Assembly: GCF_902499115.1 (NCBI RefSeq)
Contig: NZ_CABVPN010000014.1
Span: 1-64,000, forward strand
Source: Burkholderia diffusa
GTDB taxonomy: Bacteria > Pseudomonadota > Gammaproteobacteria > Burkholderiales > Burkholderiaceae
DNA length: 64,000 nt
Reading direction: 5' to 3'
Shown: one piece after another, positions 17,602-27,522 of the stretch
Layout of the letters: each line of letters opens with the position of its first letter
Numbering within the stretch: position 1 is the first letter of the stretch
Position numbers and translations under genes: made by a program
Notes under the pieces: generated by a model
Told to the model about the DNA's origin: nothing
Seen by the model: only the letters and a program-made list of their open reading frames with translations
Database searches by the model: none

Positions 17602-18669
17602 ATGTTCACGCTTTCCGATTTCGATTTCAATCTGCCCCCCGAGCTGATTGCGCAAACCGCACTGCCCGACCGCACCGCGAGCCGCCTGCTCGAGGTCGAT
17701 GGCACCGTCGAGCCCGCGCGCCTCGTCGACCGCCGCTTCGCCGAGCTGCCGTCGTGCATCGCGCCGGGCGACCTGCTCGTGTTCAACGATACCAAGGTGC
17801 TGAAGGCGCGCTTCTTCGGCCAGAAGGCCAGTGGCGGCAAGATCGAGGTGCTGATCGAGCGCGTGACCGGCACGCACACCGCGCTCGCGCAGATCCGCGC
17901 GAGCAAGTCGCCGGGCGCCGGCACGACGCTGCGCCTCGCCGACGCGTTCGACGTGACGGTCGGCGAGCGCGTCGAGCCGTTCTTCACGCTGCATTTCCCG
18001 GAGCCGTGCCTCACGCTGATCGAGCAGCATGGCCGCCTGCCGCTGCCGCCGTACATCGAGCACGACGCCGACGCGAACGACGAGACGCGCTACCAGACCG
18101 TCTATGCGAGCAACCCGGGCGCGGTCGCGGCGCCCACGGCCGGGCTCCATTTCGACCAGCCGCTGCTCGACAAGCTCGACGCGATGGGCGTCGAGCGCGC
18201 GACGCTGACGCTGCACGTGGGCGCCGGAACGTTCCAGCCGGTGCGCGTCGAGAACATCGCCGAGCACCGGATGCACAGCGAGTGGTACGACCTGCCGCAA
18301 TCACTCGTCGACAAGATCGCCGCGACCCGCGCGCGCGGCGGCAACGTGATCGCGGTCGGCACGACGTCGATGCGCGCGCTCGAAGCCGCGGCGCGCAGCG
18401 CCGACGAAGCGGGCCGCCCGCTCGCGGCGACGCAGGCCGAGACCGACATCTTCATCACGCCGGGCTACGGTTTCCGCGTCGTCGATCGGCTCGTGACGAA
18501 CTTCCACCTGCCGAAGTCGACCCTGCTGATGCTGGTGTCCGCGTTCGCGGGCGTCGAGACGATCCGCGCCGCGTACCGGCACGCGATCGACGAACGCTAC
18601 CGCTTCTTCAGCTACGGCGATGCGATGCTGCTCACGCGGCGCGACACGCCGGAGGCGCCGCGCGCGTAA
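17602..18669 (+). CDS. queA: S-adenosylmethionine:tRNA ribosyltransferase-isomerase QueA
   Basis: Converts preQ1 at the wobble position of tRNA(Asp, Asn, His, Tyr) to epoxyqueuosine using SAM as ribosyl donor. The 355 residues match QueA. The start MFTLSDFDFNLP is the family N-terminus, and the signature SNPGAVAAPTAGLHF is present, with TTSMRALE and the C-terminal FSYGDAMLL. Followed at 170 bp by tgt, which acts one step earlier in the same pathway. Confidence 0.96.
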   Translation: MFTLSDFDFNLPPELIAQTALPDRTASRLLEVDGTVEPARLVDRRFAELPSCIAPGDLLVFNDTKVLKARFFGQKASGGKIEVLIERVTGTHTALAQIRASKSPGAGTTLRLADAFDVTVGERVEPFFTLHFPEPCLTLIEQHGRLPLPPYIEHDADANDETRYQTVYASNPGAVAAPTAGLHFDQPLLDKLDAMGVERATLTLHVGAGTFQPVRVENIAEHRMHSEWYDLPQSLVDKIAATRARGGNVIAVGTTSMRALEAAARSADEAGRPLAATQAETDIFITPGYGFRVVDRLVTNFHLPKSTLLMLVSAFAGVETIRAAYRHAIDERYRFFSYGDAMLLTRRDTPEAPRA

Positions 18670-18839
18670 GCGCGGCAGGTGCGAAGACGCACCGGCCCGC
18701 GACCGCGCAGCCGCCGTGGCTCCCGTTGTCCCGCTGCGCGCGCTCCGATGGCGCGCGCCCGCTTTTCCCAGCCGCCGGCTTGCCGGCGGCGTTTCCAACA
18801 TGCGCCGGACTGTTCTCCGGTGGCAAGGAGAATGACGCG

Positions 18840-20027
18840 ATGACCGAAGGTTCATCCCACGATACGCACGCTCCCGTGCAGGACCGCCCGGCCAACGGGC
18901 TCGAATTCGAACTGCTGACGACCGACGGCCATGCGCGCCGCGGCCGCGTGAAGCTCAACCACGGCGTGGTCGAGACGCCGATCTTCATGCCGGTCGGCAC
19001 GTACGGCACCGTGAAGGCGATCCAGCCGCGCGAGTTGCACGAGATCAAGGCGCAGATCATTCTCGGCAACACGTTCCACCTGTGGCTGCGCCCCGGCCTC
19101 GAGACGATCGACGCGCACGGCGGCCTGCACGGCTTCATGGGCTGGAACAAGCCGATCCTGACCGACTCGGGCGGCTTCCAGGTGTTCTCGCTCGGCGACC
19201 TGCGCAAGATCACCGAGGACGGCGTGACGTTCGCATCGCCGATCAACGGCGACAAGCTGTTCCTGTCGCCGGAAGTGTCGATGCAGATCCAGAAGGTGCT
19301 GAACTCCGACATCGTGATGCAGTTCGACGAATGCACGCCGTACGCGACCAACGGCGTGCCGACCACGCACAAGGAAGCGGCCGACTCGATGCGCATGTCG
19401 CTGCGCTGGGCGAAACGCTCGCTCGACGAGTTCGACCGGCTCGGCAACCCGAACGCACTGTTCGGGATCGTCCAGGGCGGGATGTTCGAGGACCTGCGCG
19501 ACGAATCGCTCGCGGGCCTGTCGGAGCTCGGCTTCCACGGCCTCGCGATCGGCGGGCTGTCGGTCGGCGAGCCGAAGGAAGACATGATGCGCGTGCTGCG
19601 CCACGTCGGCCCGAAGCTGCCGGCCAACAAGCCGCACTACCTGATGGGCGTCGGCACGCCGGAGGATCTGGTCGAGGGCGTCGCGAACGGCGTCGACATG
19701 TTCGACTGCGTGATGCCGACCCGCAACGCACGCAACGGGTGGCTCTTCACGCGCTTCGGCGACGTGAAGATCCGCAACGCGACGCACAAGAATTCGCTGA
19801 AGCCGCTCGACGCGAGCTGCACGTGCTACACGTGCCAGAACTTCTCGCGCGGCTACCTGCACCACCTGCACCGCGTCGGCGAAATCCTCGGCGCGCAGCT
19901 CAACACGATCCACAACCTGCACTACTACCTGCAGCTGATGAGCGAGATCCGCGACGCGATCGAGACCCATACGTTCGACGCGTTCCGCCAGCGCTTCGCG
20001 GAGGATCGCGCAAGAGGGGTCGACTGA
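18840..20027 (+). CDS. tgt: tRNA-guanine transglycosylase
   Basis: Exchanges G34 for preQ1 in queuosine tRNAs. The 395-residue product carries about 20 extra N-terminal residues compared with E. coli Tgt. AAGGAG lies 9 nt before the ATG. Active-site features are DSGGFQVFSL (Asp of DSGGFQ), GIVQGGM, the nucleophile region FDCVMPTRNARNG and the zinc ligands CTCYTCQ with a downstream His. The run queA-tgt-yajC-secD-secF is conserved widely in proteobacteria. Confidence 0.96.
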   Translation: MTEGSSHDTHAPVQDRPANGLEFELLTTDGHARRGRVKLNHGVVETPIFMPVGTYGTVKAIQPRELHEIKAQIILGNTFHLWLRPGLETIDAHGGLHGFMGWNKPILTDSGGFQVFSLGDLRKITEDGVTFASPINGDKLFLSPEVSMQIQKVLNSDIVMQFDECTPYATNGVPTTHKEAADSMRMSLRWAKRSLDEFDRLGNPNALFGIVQGGMFEDLRDESLAGLSELGFHGLAIGGLSVGEPKEDMMRVLRHVGPKLPANKPHYLMGVGTPEDLVEGVANGVDMFDCVMPTRNARNGWLFTRFGDVKIRNATHKNSLKPLDASCTCYTCQNFSRGYLHHLHRVGEILGAQLNTIHNLHYYLQLMSEIRDAIETHTFDAFRQRFAEDRARGVD

Positions 20028-20235
20028 CCGGCCGGCGGGCCGCGTGGCTTCGCACCGCTGCCCGCACCGCGCCACGTCACATAGGATGCGTACTAAATAT
20101 CGCGTCCCGACCGCCAGTTGTGGCCGCCGAATATTACAATTGCCTTTCCAAACGCGTCGCAACGGTGCCGTTTCATGCTTTAACAGCTTGATCCGAAAGC
20201 GCATTTGCTGCGCCGTTTGCACATGGGGCCGGTGG

Positions 20236-20241
20236 TAGAAT
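20236..20241 (+). promoter_or_regulatory. Candidate -10 box for yajC-secD-secF
   Basis: TAGAAT lies 42 bp before the yajC GTG in a 255-bp gap after tgt. A second TACAAT is at 20135-20140. Neither has a clear -35 at standard spacing. Confidence 0.4.
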
Positions 20242-20282
20242 AACCGGCTTAATTTTCGATCTTCCCCTACGGAGAGACCAAC

Positions 20283-20606
20283 GTGCCGTTCATTTCCAAT
20301 GCCTTCGCGCAAGGCGCCGGTGGCGCCGAATCGAGCCTGATGAGCTTCCTGCCGCTCATCCTGATGTTCGCGGTGCTGTACTTCATCATGATCCGTCCGC
20401 AGATGAAGCGCCAGAAGGAACACCGCAACATGCTCGCGGCCATGGCGAAGGGCGACGAAGTCGTCACGAGCGGCGGCCTCGTCGGCAAGGTGACGAAGGT
20501 CACCGAAGGCTACATCGGCGTCGAAATCGCCGAAGGCACCGAAATCACCGTGCAGAAGGCTGCGGTCACGACCATTCTGCCGAAGGGCACGATCAAGTCG
20601 CTGTAA
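20283..20606 (+). CDS. yajC: Sec translocon accessory protein YajC
   Basis: Single-span membrane protein of the SecDF-YajC complex. It is 107 residues from a GTG start; GGAGAG lies 8 nt upstream. The membrane span is FLPLILMFAVLYFIMIRPQ at about residues 22-40, followed by the family motif RPQMKRQKEHRNM and a small cytosolic domain. It lies 106 bp before secD. Confidence 0.95.
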   Translation: MPFISNAFAQGAGGAESSLMSFLPLILMFAVLYFIMIRPQMKRQKEHRNMLAAMAKGDEVVTSGGLVGKVTKVTEGYIGVEIAEGTEITVQKAAVTTILPKGTIKSL

Positions 20607-20712
20607 GGCTTTCACCGAGCGTCCGGCTCCCCGCGTCGTGCCCGCCTGAGAGAGCGGGCCGCCGCGGCGCCGGACGCGACGCTTTCACGCCAACCACCCG
20701 TTCGGCCCCCTC

Positions 20713-22734
20713 ATGAATCGTTATCCACTCTGGAAATATGTCGTGATGGTCGTGGCGCTCGCCATCGGCCTTCTGTACACATTGCCCAACTTCTTCGGCG
20801 AAGCGCCGGCGGTGCAGGTGTCGAGCGGCAAGGCCACGGTCAAGCTCGACTCGACCACGCTGACCCAGGTCGAATCCGCGCTCGCTTCCGCGCAGATCAC
20901 GCCGGACGACGTCACCTTCGAGAACACGGCGTCCAACGCGAACATCCGCGTGCGCCTGAAGGACACCGATACGCAACTGCGCGTCAAGGACCTGCTGCAG
21001 AAGTCGCTGAACGCCGATCCGAACGATCCGCAGTACGTCGTCGCACTGAACCTGCAAAGCGCGTCGCCGCGCTGGCTGACCGCGCTGCACGCACTGCCGA
21101 TGTATCTCGGCCTCGACCTGCGCGGCGGTGTCCACTTCCTGCTCCAGGTCGACATGACGGGCGCGCTCACGAAGAAGCTCGACTCCGACGCATCCGATGC
21201 GCGCACGCTGCTGCGCGACAAGAACATCCGCGACGGCGGCGTGAGCCGCGTCGACCAGTCCGTCGTCGTCAATTTCAGCGACGCGCAGACGGCGGAAGAC
21301 GCCCGCAAGGTGCTCGCCGCGTCGGTCACCGAACTGCAATGGGCGACCCAGCCCGGCGGCGGCGGCACGCAAGTCGTCGGCACGTTCACGCCGGCCGTGC
21401 AGAAGGCCGTCGAGGACGCCGCGCTCAAGCAGAACCTGACGACGCTCCACAACCGCGTGAACGAACTCGGCGTGTCCGAGCCGATCCTGCAACAGCAAGG
21501 CAGCGACCGCATCGTCGTCGAACTGCCGGGCGTGCAGGACACCGCTAAGGCGAAGGACATCATCGGCCGCACCGCGACGCTCGAGGCGCGCCTCGCCGAT
21601 CCGATCAACACGCACCCGAACCCGAACGACCCCGTGCCGCCGGGCGAGGAGCTGTTCACGCAGGGCAACCAGGCGCCCGTTCTGCTGAAGAAGGAAGTGA
21701 TCTTCACCGGCGACCGCATCATCGATGCGTCGGCCGGCTTCGACGAACACCAGCGTCCGTCGGTCAACATCCGCCTCGACTCGGCGGGCGGCCGCTCGGT
21801 GCGCGCGGTGTCGCGCGAGAACATCGGCAAGCCGATGGCGATGGTGCTGTTCGAGAAGGGCAAGGGCGAGGTGCTGACGGTCGCGACGATCCAGTCCGAA
21901 CTCGGCGACCGCTTCCAGATCACGGGCCAGCCGACGCCGCAGGCGGCGGCAGACCTCGCGCTGCTGCTGCGCGCCGGTTCGCTCGCCGCACCGATGGACA
22001 TCATCGAGGAACGCACGATCGGCCCGAGCCTCGGCGCGGACAACATCAAGATGGGCGTCCACTCGGTGATCTGGGGCTTCTGCGCGATCGCCGTGTTCAT
22101 GATCGCGTACTACATGCTGTTCGGCGTGATCTCGGTGATCGGCCTGTCCGTGAACCTGCTGCTGCTCGTCGCGGTGCTGTCGCTGATGCAGGCGACGCTG
22201 ACGCTGCCGGGTATCGCGGCAATCGCGCTCGCGCTCGGCATGGCGATCGACTCGAACGTGCTGATCAACGAGCGCGTGCGTGAAGAACTGCGCGCCGGCC
22301 AGCCGCCGCAGATCGCGATCCAGGCCGGCTACGCGCACGCGTGGGCGACGATTCTCGACTCGAACGTCACGACGCTGATCGCCGGCCTCGCGCTGCTCGC
22401 ATTCGGCTCGGGCCCGGTTCGCGCGTTCGCGATCGTGCACTGCCTCGGCATCCTGACGTCGATGTTCTCCGCGGTGTTCTTCTCGCGCGGGATCGTCAAC
22501 CTCTGGTACGGCGGCCGCAAGAAGCTGAAGTCGCTCGCGATCGGCCAGGTGTGGAAGCCGGAAGGCGCCACGGCTGGCGCCTCGTTCGCCGCGGCTGACG
22601 AATCGACCGATACCGCACGCGCCGCGAAGCTCGCCGCACCCGCGAAGGGCAACGCACCGCGCGCCGGCAAGCCGCAGCTGCGCAACCGCGCGCAGCAAGG
22701 CGTGTCGACGAAGAAACCGGGCTCGACCCAATAA
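20713..22734 (+). CDS. secD: Protein translocase subunit SecD
   Basis: Uses the proton gradient to pull secreted proteins through SecYEG. At 673 residues it is a full-length SecD: first membrane span about 9-26, a large periplasmic P1 domain with DLRGGVHFLLQVDM, and five C-terminal spans including VHSVIWGFCAIAVFMIAYYM and ALALGMAIDSNVLINERVREE. The C-terminal tail (about 630-673) is Ala/Lys-rich. secF starts 18 bp downstream. Confidence 0.96.
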   Translation: MNRYPLWKYVVMVVALAIGLLYTLPNFFGEAPAVQVSSGKATVKLDSTTLTQVESALASAQITPDDVTFENTASNANIRVRLKDTDTQLRVKDLLQKSLNADPNDPQYVVALNLQSASPRWLTALHALPMYLGLDLRGGVHFLLQVDMTGALTKKLDSDASDARTLLRDKNIRDGGVSRVDQSVVVNFSDAQTAEDARKVLAASVTELQWATQPGGGGTQVVGTFTPAVQKAVEDAALKQNLTTLHNRVNELGVSEPILQQQGSDRIVVELPGVQDTAKAKDIIGRTATLEARLADPINTHPNPNDPVPPGEELFTQGNQAPVLLKKEVIFTGDRIIDASAGFDEHQRPSVNIRLDSAGGRSVRAVSRENIGKPMAMVLFEKGKGEVLTVATIQSELGDRFQITGQPTPQAAADLALLLRAGSLAAPMDIIEERTIGPSLGADNIKMGVHSVIWGFCAIAVFMIAYYMLFGVISVIGLSVNLLLLVAVLSLMQATLTLPGIAAIALALGMAIDSNVLINERVREELRAGQPPQIAIQAGYAHAWATILDSNVTTLIAGLALLAFGSGPVRAFAIVHCLGILTSMFSAVFFSRGIVNLWYGGRKKLKSLAIGQVWKPEGATAGASFAAADESTDTARAAKLAAPAKGNAPRAGKPQLRNRAQQGVSTKKPGSTQ

Positions 22735-22752
22735 GGCCCCGGAGACGAAGCC

Positions 22753-23703
22753 ATGGAATTTTTCCGCATCCGTAAAGACATTCCGTTCATGCGGCACGCG
22801 CTGGTGTTCAACGTGATCTCGCTGGTCACGTTCCTCGCCGCCGTGTTCTTCCTGTTCCACCGCGGGCTGCACCTGTCCGTCGAATTCACCGGCGGCACGG
22901 TGATCGAGGTGCAGTACCAGCAGGCCGCGCAGCTCGAACCCGTGCGCGACACGCTCGGCAAGCTCGGCTACGCCGACGCGCAAGTGCAGAACTTCGGCAC
23001 GTCGCGCAACGTGCTGATCCGCCTGCAGTTGAAGGAAGGCCTCACGTCCGCGCAGCAGAGCGACCAGGTGATGACCGCGCTGAAGGCGCAGAGCCCGGAC
23101 GTTACGCTGCAGCGCGTCGAGTTCGTCGGCCCGCAGGTCGGCCGCGAACTCGCGACCGACGGTCTCCTCGCGCTCGCGTGCGTGGTGATCGGCATCGTGA
23201 TCTACCTGTCGATCCGCTTCGAATGGAAGTACGCGGTCGCCGGCATCATTGCGAACCTGCACGACGTCGTGATCATTCTCGGCTTCTTCGCGTTCTTCCA
23301 GTGGGAGTTCTCGCTGGCGGTGCTCGCGGCGATTCTCGCGGTGCTCGGCTACTCGGTCAACGAGTCGGTCGTCATCTTCGACCGGATCCGCGAAACGTTC
23401 CGCCGCGAACGCAAGATGAGCGTGTCGGAGGTGATCAACCACGCGATCACGACCACGATGTCGCGCACGATCATCACGCACACGTCGACGGAAATGATGG
23501 TGTTGTCGATGTTCTTCTTCGGCGGCCCGACACTGCACTACTTCGCGCTCGCGCTGACGGTCGGCATCATGTTCGGCATCTACTCGTCGGTGTTCGTCGC
23601 GGGCTCGCTCGCGATGTGGCTCGGCATCAAGCGCGAAGACCTGATCAAGGAAAAGAAGACGGCGCACGATCCGGACGATCCGAACGCGGGCGCGCAGGTT
23701 TAA
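22753..23703 (+). CDS. secF: Protein translocase subunit SecF
   Basis: Partner of SecD, 316 residues, six predicted spans. Visible motifs are VEFTGGTVIEVQY in the first periplasmic domain, VVIGIVIYLSIRFEWKYAVAGI, the RND-type signature GYSVNESVVIFDRIRE, and TTTMSRTIITHTSTEM. Ends in a short cytosolic tail. A strong terminator follows. Confidence 0.96.
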   Translation: MEFFRIRKDIPFMRHALVFNVISLVTFLAAVFFLFHRGLHLSVEFTGGTVIEVQYQQAAQLEPVRDTLGKLGYADAQVQNFGTSRNVLIRLQLKEGLTSAQQSDQVMTALKAQSPDVTLQRVEFVGPQVGRELATDGLLALACVVIGIVIYLSIRFEWKYAVAGIIANLHDVVIILGFFAFFQWEFSLAVLAAILAVLGYSVNESVVIFDRIRETFRRERKMSVSEVINHAITTTMSRTIITHTSTEMMVLSMFFFGGPTLHYFALALTVGIMFGIYSSVFVAGSLAMWLGIKREDLIKEKKTAHDPDDPNAGAQV

Positions 23704-23730
23704 ACACCGCGTCGTTTCGGCGGATACCAG

Positions 23731-23760
23731 AAGGCCGGTCCTGTTGGACCGGCCTTTTTT
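23731..23760 (+). terminator. Terminator after secF
   Basis: An 11-bp stem (23731-23741 with 23746-23756), TGTT loop and a six-T tail, 28 nt after the secF stop. Confidence 0.92.
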
Positions 23761-23861
23761 CATGCGCGAGCCGCGTCCGCTTCCTCCGGCGCGACCGCAC
23801 GGACCGTCGGCTACAATCGCTTCACCATCCCGCCCCGCCACCCGTCGAAGCCGCGGTCCTC

Positions 23862-25400
23862 ATGATGCCTGCCACGCGTGTCGTTCATCGCATCGTCGCC
23901 TGGAGTACCGGTGCCGCCGCCGCGGCCGCGTTCGTTGCATGCGCATCGGCCGCCCGCGCGCAATCCGCGTCCGCCCCGCCCGCCGCTGCTGCTGCCGCGG
24001 CGTCACAACCGTCACCCTGCCCGCCCGACTGGGAACCGCAGCTCTGCGAACTGAAGGCCGCGGTCGAAGTGCTGAAGAAGCAGCACCTGACCGACGTCGA
24101 CATCGGCGCGTTGCTCGACGCCACCGTGCACGACGGAATCAAGACGCTGCCGTATGCGCGCTTCTTCAACGCAAAGGAGGAACAGCAACGGCGCGACGAC
24201 GAGCGCCGCGCACGCGACGGCACGCCGGGCATCGGCATCGTGTTCGAGACGCGGCCCGACGGCCTGCACATCATCGACGTGATCCCCGACGCGCCCGCCG
24301 AACAGGCCGGCGTTCGGCCCGACGATCTCGTCGTCGCGATGAACGACCGGAGCGTCGTCGGGATCGACAGCAGCGAGGTCGTGAATCTCGCGAAGGGCGA
24401 CGCGGGCGTGCCGCTGAAGCTCACGGTCCGGCGTGGTCCAAACCATTCGACGCTGACCTTCGCGCCGGTCCGCGCAATCGTCCGGCCACACCCGGCGATC
24501 GCCAAGCGGCTCGCGGGCGACATCCTGTACACGCGGCTGTCGAGCTTCCCGGAGCCCGCGGTCGGCAACTATATCGACGCGGTGCAGGCCGCGCGCCGCG
24601 CGGGGCCGCCAGTGAAAGGCGTGATCCTCGACCTGCGCATCAACGGCGGCGGCGCGCTGAATGCGGCGATCGGCATCACCGCGCTGTTCGCCGGGCGCGA
24701 CCGCACCGCGATGGTGACGCTCGAGCGCGACGGCACGAAGCGTCGCCGCTTCACGACCAACTGGCCCGACTACGAACTGCCGGTCATGCACGGCCAGGAT
24801 CCGCTCGCACCGCTGCAGGCAGACGACTGGTGGCGCAGCGTGCCGCTCGTCGTGCTCGTCGACGGACAGAGCGCGTCGGCCGCCGAAGCGACAGCGGCGG
24901 CACTGAAGGACCTCGGCCGCGCGCGGCTGCTCGGGATGCCGACCTACGGAAAGGGGCTCGCGCAGACCGGCGTCGACCTGATCGACGGCACACGCGTCAA
25001 TTTCACGTTCGCGCGCAACCTGCGGCCGAACGGCTGCCCGATGGACGGTTACGGCGTCGTGCCGGACTGGCTCGTGCCGCCGCGCCACGACTCGGACGTC
25101 GACGGCGTGCTGCTGTGGTACCGCGAAGTCGATCTCGCCCGCGCGCCGTATGCGGACCGGCTGGCGCCCGATCCGTTCGCGCAGGTACGCAAGGCACGGC
25201 AGAAACTGCGCGAAGCGCGCGTGCGCGAGAAAATCGATACGTCGAAGAGCGCGGCGCTGCCGCAGCGGGAATTCGGCACGGATGCCGACTGGCAGCTCCG
25301 GCAGGCGCTTGACGCACTCGCCGGCCGGCCGGTGCAGACCATCGCGGCGCCCGCGCAACTGATGCCGGCGCAGCCGGTATGCGAGCGCGGCAGCGACTGA
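23862..25400 (+). CDS. S41-family C-terminal processing protease with PDZ domain
   Basis: Predicted periplasmic serine protease. The 512-residue product has a signal-like N-terminus (about 1-33, ending ARAQS) and a Pro/Ala-rich linker. A PDZ domain (about 122-200, GIGIVFETRPDG) precedes the protease domain. The catalytic dyad is inferred as Ser339 (DGQSASAAE) and Lys364 (TYGKGLAQ), with the 25-residue spacing of E. coli Prc. Start at either of two adjacent ATGs (23862, 23865). It lies downstream of the secF terminator, so it is a separate unit. Substrate unknown. Confidence 0.88.
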   Translation: MMPATRVVHRIVAWSTGAAAAAAFVACASAARAQSASAPPAAAAAAASQPSPCPPDWEPQLCELKAAVEVLKKQHLTDVDIGALLDATVHDGIKTLPYARFFNAKEEQQRRDDERRARDGTPGIGIVFETRPDGLHIIDVIPDAPAEQAGVRPDDLVVAMNDRSVVGIDSSEVVNLAKGDAGVPLKLTVRRGPNHSTLTFAPVRAIVRPHPAIAKRLAGDILYTRLSSFPEPAVGNYIDAVQAARRAGPPVKGVILDLRINGGGALNAAIGITALFAGRDRTAMVTLERDGTKRRRFTTNWPDYELPVMHGQDPLAPLQADDWWRSVPLVVLVDGQSASAAEATAAALKDLGRARLLGMPTYGKGLAQTGVDLIDGTRVNFTFARNLRPNGCPMDGYGVVPDWLVPPRHDSDVDGVLLWYREVDLARAPYADRLAPDPFAQVRKARQKLREARVREKIDTSKSAALPQREFGTDADWQLRQALDALAGRPVQTIAAPAQLMPAQPVCERGSD

Positions 25401-25421
25401 CGCGCCGCCGCGCACCCCGCG

Positions 25422-26699
25422 TCACCGGAACCCGAACCGCCGGCGCAGCACGATCAGCGCCGCGAGGCTCAGCACGGCCGCGAACATCAGGTAGAAGCTC
25501 GGCGCGGTCTTCATCCCGGTCGCGCGGATCAGCCACGCGATGATGAACGGCCCGAAGCCACCGAAGATCGTCACCGCGACGTTATACGCAAGCGACATCC
25601 CGGTCGTGCGCGTCTGCACCGGAAACACTTCGGAAAGCAGCCCGGGCAGCGCCGCGAAATAGCCGGTCATCAGGAACGCGAGCAGCACCTGCAGCGCGAT
25701 CAGCGTGCCGAAGCCCGGATGCGCGACCAGGTACGCGAACGCCGGATAGATCAGCACGAGGATGCCGACGGCCGGCGCGAGCATCACGCGCACGCGTCCG
25801 TAACGATCCGACCAGTGGCCGACGAGCGGTGCGAACGCCATCTGGATCACGCCGACGACGAGGATCGCGGCAAACGCGGCCGACGGCGCAAGGCCGAGCT
25901 GCTTCACGCCGTAGGTCGGCATGAACAGCACGAGATAGGTCGCGACGGTGCCGAGCACCACCACGCCCATCGCGGCGACGAGCCGTGCCTTGTGCGACGC
26001 GAACGTGTCGCGCAGCGGGCTCGCGGTGCTTTCGGCGGCGAGGAATTCGGGCGTCTCGTCGACCTTCGAGCGGATGTAGTACGCGACGGGCCCGAGCAGC
26101 AGCCCGAAGAAGAACGGGATGCGCCATCCCCACACGGCCATCTGGTCGGCCGTGAGCTGCGCGTTCAGCACGGTGCCGAAGCCGGCGGCAAGCAGCGTCG
26201 TGAGCCCCTGGCTCGCGACCTGCCAGCTCGCGAAGAAGCCGCGCCGGCCCGGCACGTGCTCGGCCAGAAACGCGGTCGCGCTGCCGAATTCGCCGCCGGC
26301 GGAGAAACCCTGCATCAGCCGCGCGGCGACGAGGATCAGCGGCGCGGCAACGCCGATCGTCTGGTAGGTCGGCAGCACCGCGATCACCAGCGTGCCGGCC
26401 ATCATCAGCAGGATCGACAGCGTGAGCGCGGCCTTGCGGCCCGCGCGGTCGGCGTACGCGCCGAGCACGATCGCGCCGAGCGGGCGCATGAAGAACGACA
26501 CGCCGAACGTGCCGAGCGTGAGCAACAGCGACACGGTATCGTTGCCGGCCGGAAAGAACAGCTTCGAGATCGTCACCGCGAAGAAGCCGTAGACGACGAG
26601 GTCGAACCACTCGAGCGCGTTACCGATCGACGCGGCGACCACCGCGCGCCACACGCGCGGCGACGAGGCAATGGAGCTGGACTGCGTGACGGCGTGCAT
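25422..26699 (-). CDS. MHS-family major facilitator (citrate/dicarboxylate-type proton symporter)
   Basis: Inner-membrane transporter of 425 residues with 12 predicted spans. The N-terminal motif GNALEWFDLVVYGFFA and loop GAYADRAGRKAALTLSILLM are typical of the metabolite:H+ symporter family (citrate, alpha-ketoglutarate, proline/betaine, shikimate carriers). The substrate cannot be fixed from sequence. The 3' end is 21 bp from the convergent S41 protease gene. It is isolated, with no pathway gene beside it. Confidence 0.85.
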   Translation of the reverse strand: MHAVTQSSSIASSPRVWRAVVAASIGNALEWFDLVVYGFFAVTISKLFFPAGNDTVSLLLTLGTFGVSFFMRPLGAIVLGAYADRAGRKAALTLSILLMMAGTLVIAVLPTYQTIGVAAPLILVAARLMQGFSAGGEFGSATAFLAEHVPGRRGFFASWQVASQGLTTLLAAGFGTVLNAQLTADQMAVWGWRIPFFFGLLLGPVAYYIRSKVDETPEFLAAESTASPLRDTFASHKARLVAAMGVVVLGTVATYLVLFMPTYGVKQLGLAPSAAFAAILVVGVIQMAFAPLVGHWSDRYGRVRVMLAPAVGILVLIYPAFAYLVAHPGFGTLIALQVLLAFLMTGYFAALPGLLSEVFPVQTRTTGMSLAYNVAVTIFGGFGPFIIAWLIRATGMKTAPSFYLMFAAVLSLAALIVLRRRFGFR

Positions 26700-26780
26700 C
26701 GGCGATCTCCTTGTCGTTGTACGTTGTGTCGGGCGCGCCGATTCTCGCGCCGCGCGCTGCGCCGACGATTATAGGCGCGC

Positions 26781-26821
26781 AAAAAAAACCGCCGCGCCCC
26801 CTGAAAACAGGAGCGCGGCGG
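26781..26821 (-). terminator. Terminator after the yceI operon
   Basis: A 9-bp stem CCGCCGCGC (26789-26797 with 26813-26821), followed on the minus strand by eight T. It lies about 55 nt after the YceI stop codon. Confidence 0.88.
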
Positions 26822-26874
26822 CTGGCTCGCGACGGGCCGGCGGCGTGACGCGGCGGCCAGCCCGGCCGCGCGCG

Positions 26875-27456
26875 TTACTGCTGCTTGACGGCTTCGGCCG
26901 TGATCAGCAGCTTCGTCTTCATCTTGAAGCCGTACTGCTTGCCGTAGTCGAGGCCGAAATCGTCGCGGCTGAATTCGCCGACGGCGTCAACGCCGCACAC
27001 TTCGCGCTTGAGCATCGGATGCGGCATGCACTTGAACGAATCGATCTTCAGCGTGACCGGCTTCGTGACGCCGTGCAGCGTCAGGTTACCGACCACCGAC
27101 ACCGGCTTGTCGCCGTCGAACTTGATGGCGCCCTTGTAGTTCGCCTGCGGGAACTTGGAGACGTCGAAGAACTCAGCCGTCTGCAGGTGCTCGTCGAGCT
27201 TCGCGCTGCCCGTGTGGATCGACGCGATGTCGGTCGTCACGTCGACCGTCCCGGTCTTCGCCGCGCGGTCGAGCGTCACGGTGCCGCTCGACTTGTCGAA
27301 CTTGCCGCGCCAGACCGACAGGCCGCCGAAGTGGTCGGCCTCGAAGCTCGGGTACGTATGGCTCGGGTCGAACTGGTACGTCGCGCTGTCAGCGAATGCC
27401 GAGAACGACAGCGAAGCGGCCAGCGCGCCCGCGGCGATGATCAGATGCTTTTTCAA
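26875..27456 (-). CDS. YceI-family periplasmic lipid-binding protein (1)
   Basis: Lipocalin-like YceI protein, thought to bind a polyisoprenoid such as ubiquinone precursors. It is 193 residues with a clear signal peptide (MKKHLIIAAGALAASLSFSAFA), cleaved near residue 22. Family motifs are YQFDPSHTYPSFEADHFGG and NLTLHGVTKPVTL. Two Cys (KCMPHPMLKREVC) could form a disulphide. Third gene of the b561-YceI-YceI operon. Confidence 0.93.
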   Translation of the reverse strand: MKKHLIIAAGALAASLSFSAFADSATYQFDPSHTYPSFEADHFGGLSVWRGKFDKSSGTVTLDRAAKTGTVDVTTDIASIHTGSAKLDEHLQTAEFFDVSKFPQANYKGAIKFDGDKPVSVVGNLTLHGVTKPVTLKIDSFKCMPHPMLKREVCGVDAVGEFSRDDFGLDYGKQYGFKMKTKLLITAEAVKQQ

Positions 27457-27522
27457 ACGCTTTCTCCTTGGAACGGCGCCGCGCCCTCGCGCGGCATTCG
27501 GGGTGATGCGACAACCCGCCGC

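Noticed and set aside
18771..18790. GCCGCCGGC-TT-GCCGGCGGC hairpin between queA and tgt
   Set aside because: Stable stem but no T tract; cannot be called a terminator with confidence.
20593..23841. Very long minus-strand open frame (1082 codons) opposite secD-secF
   Set aside because: Antisense shadow of GC-rich codon use; Arg/His/Asp-rich product with no family features, while secD and secF on the other strand are certain.
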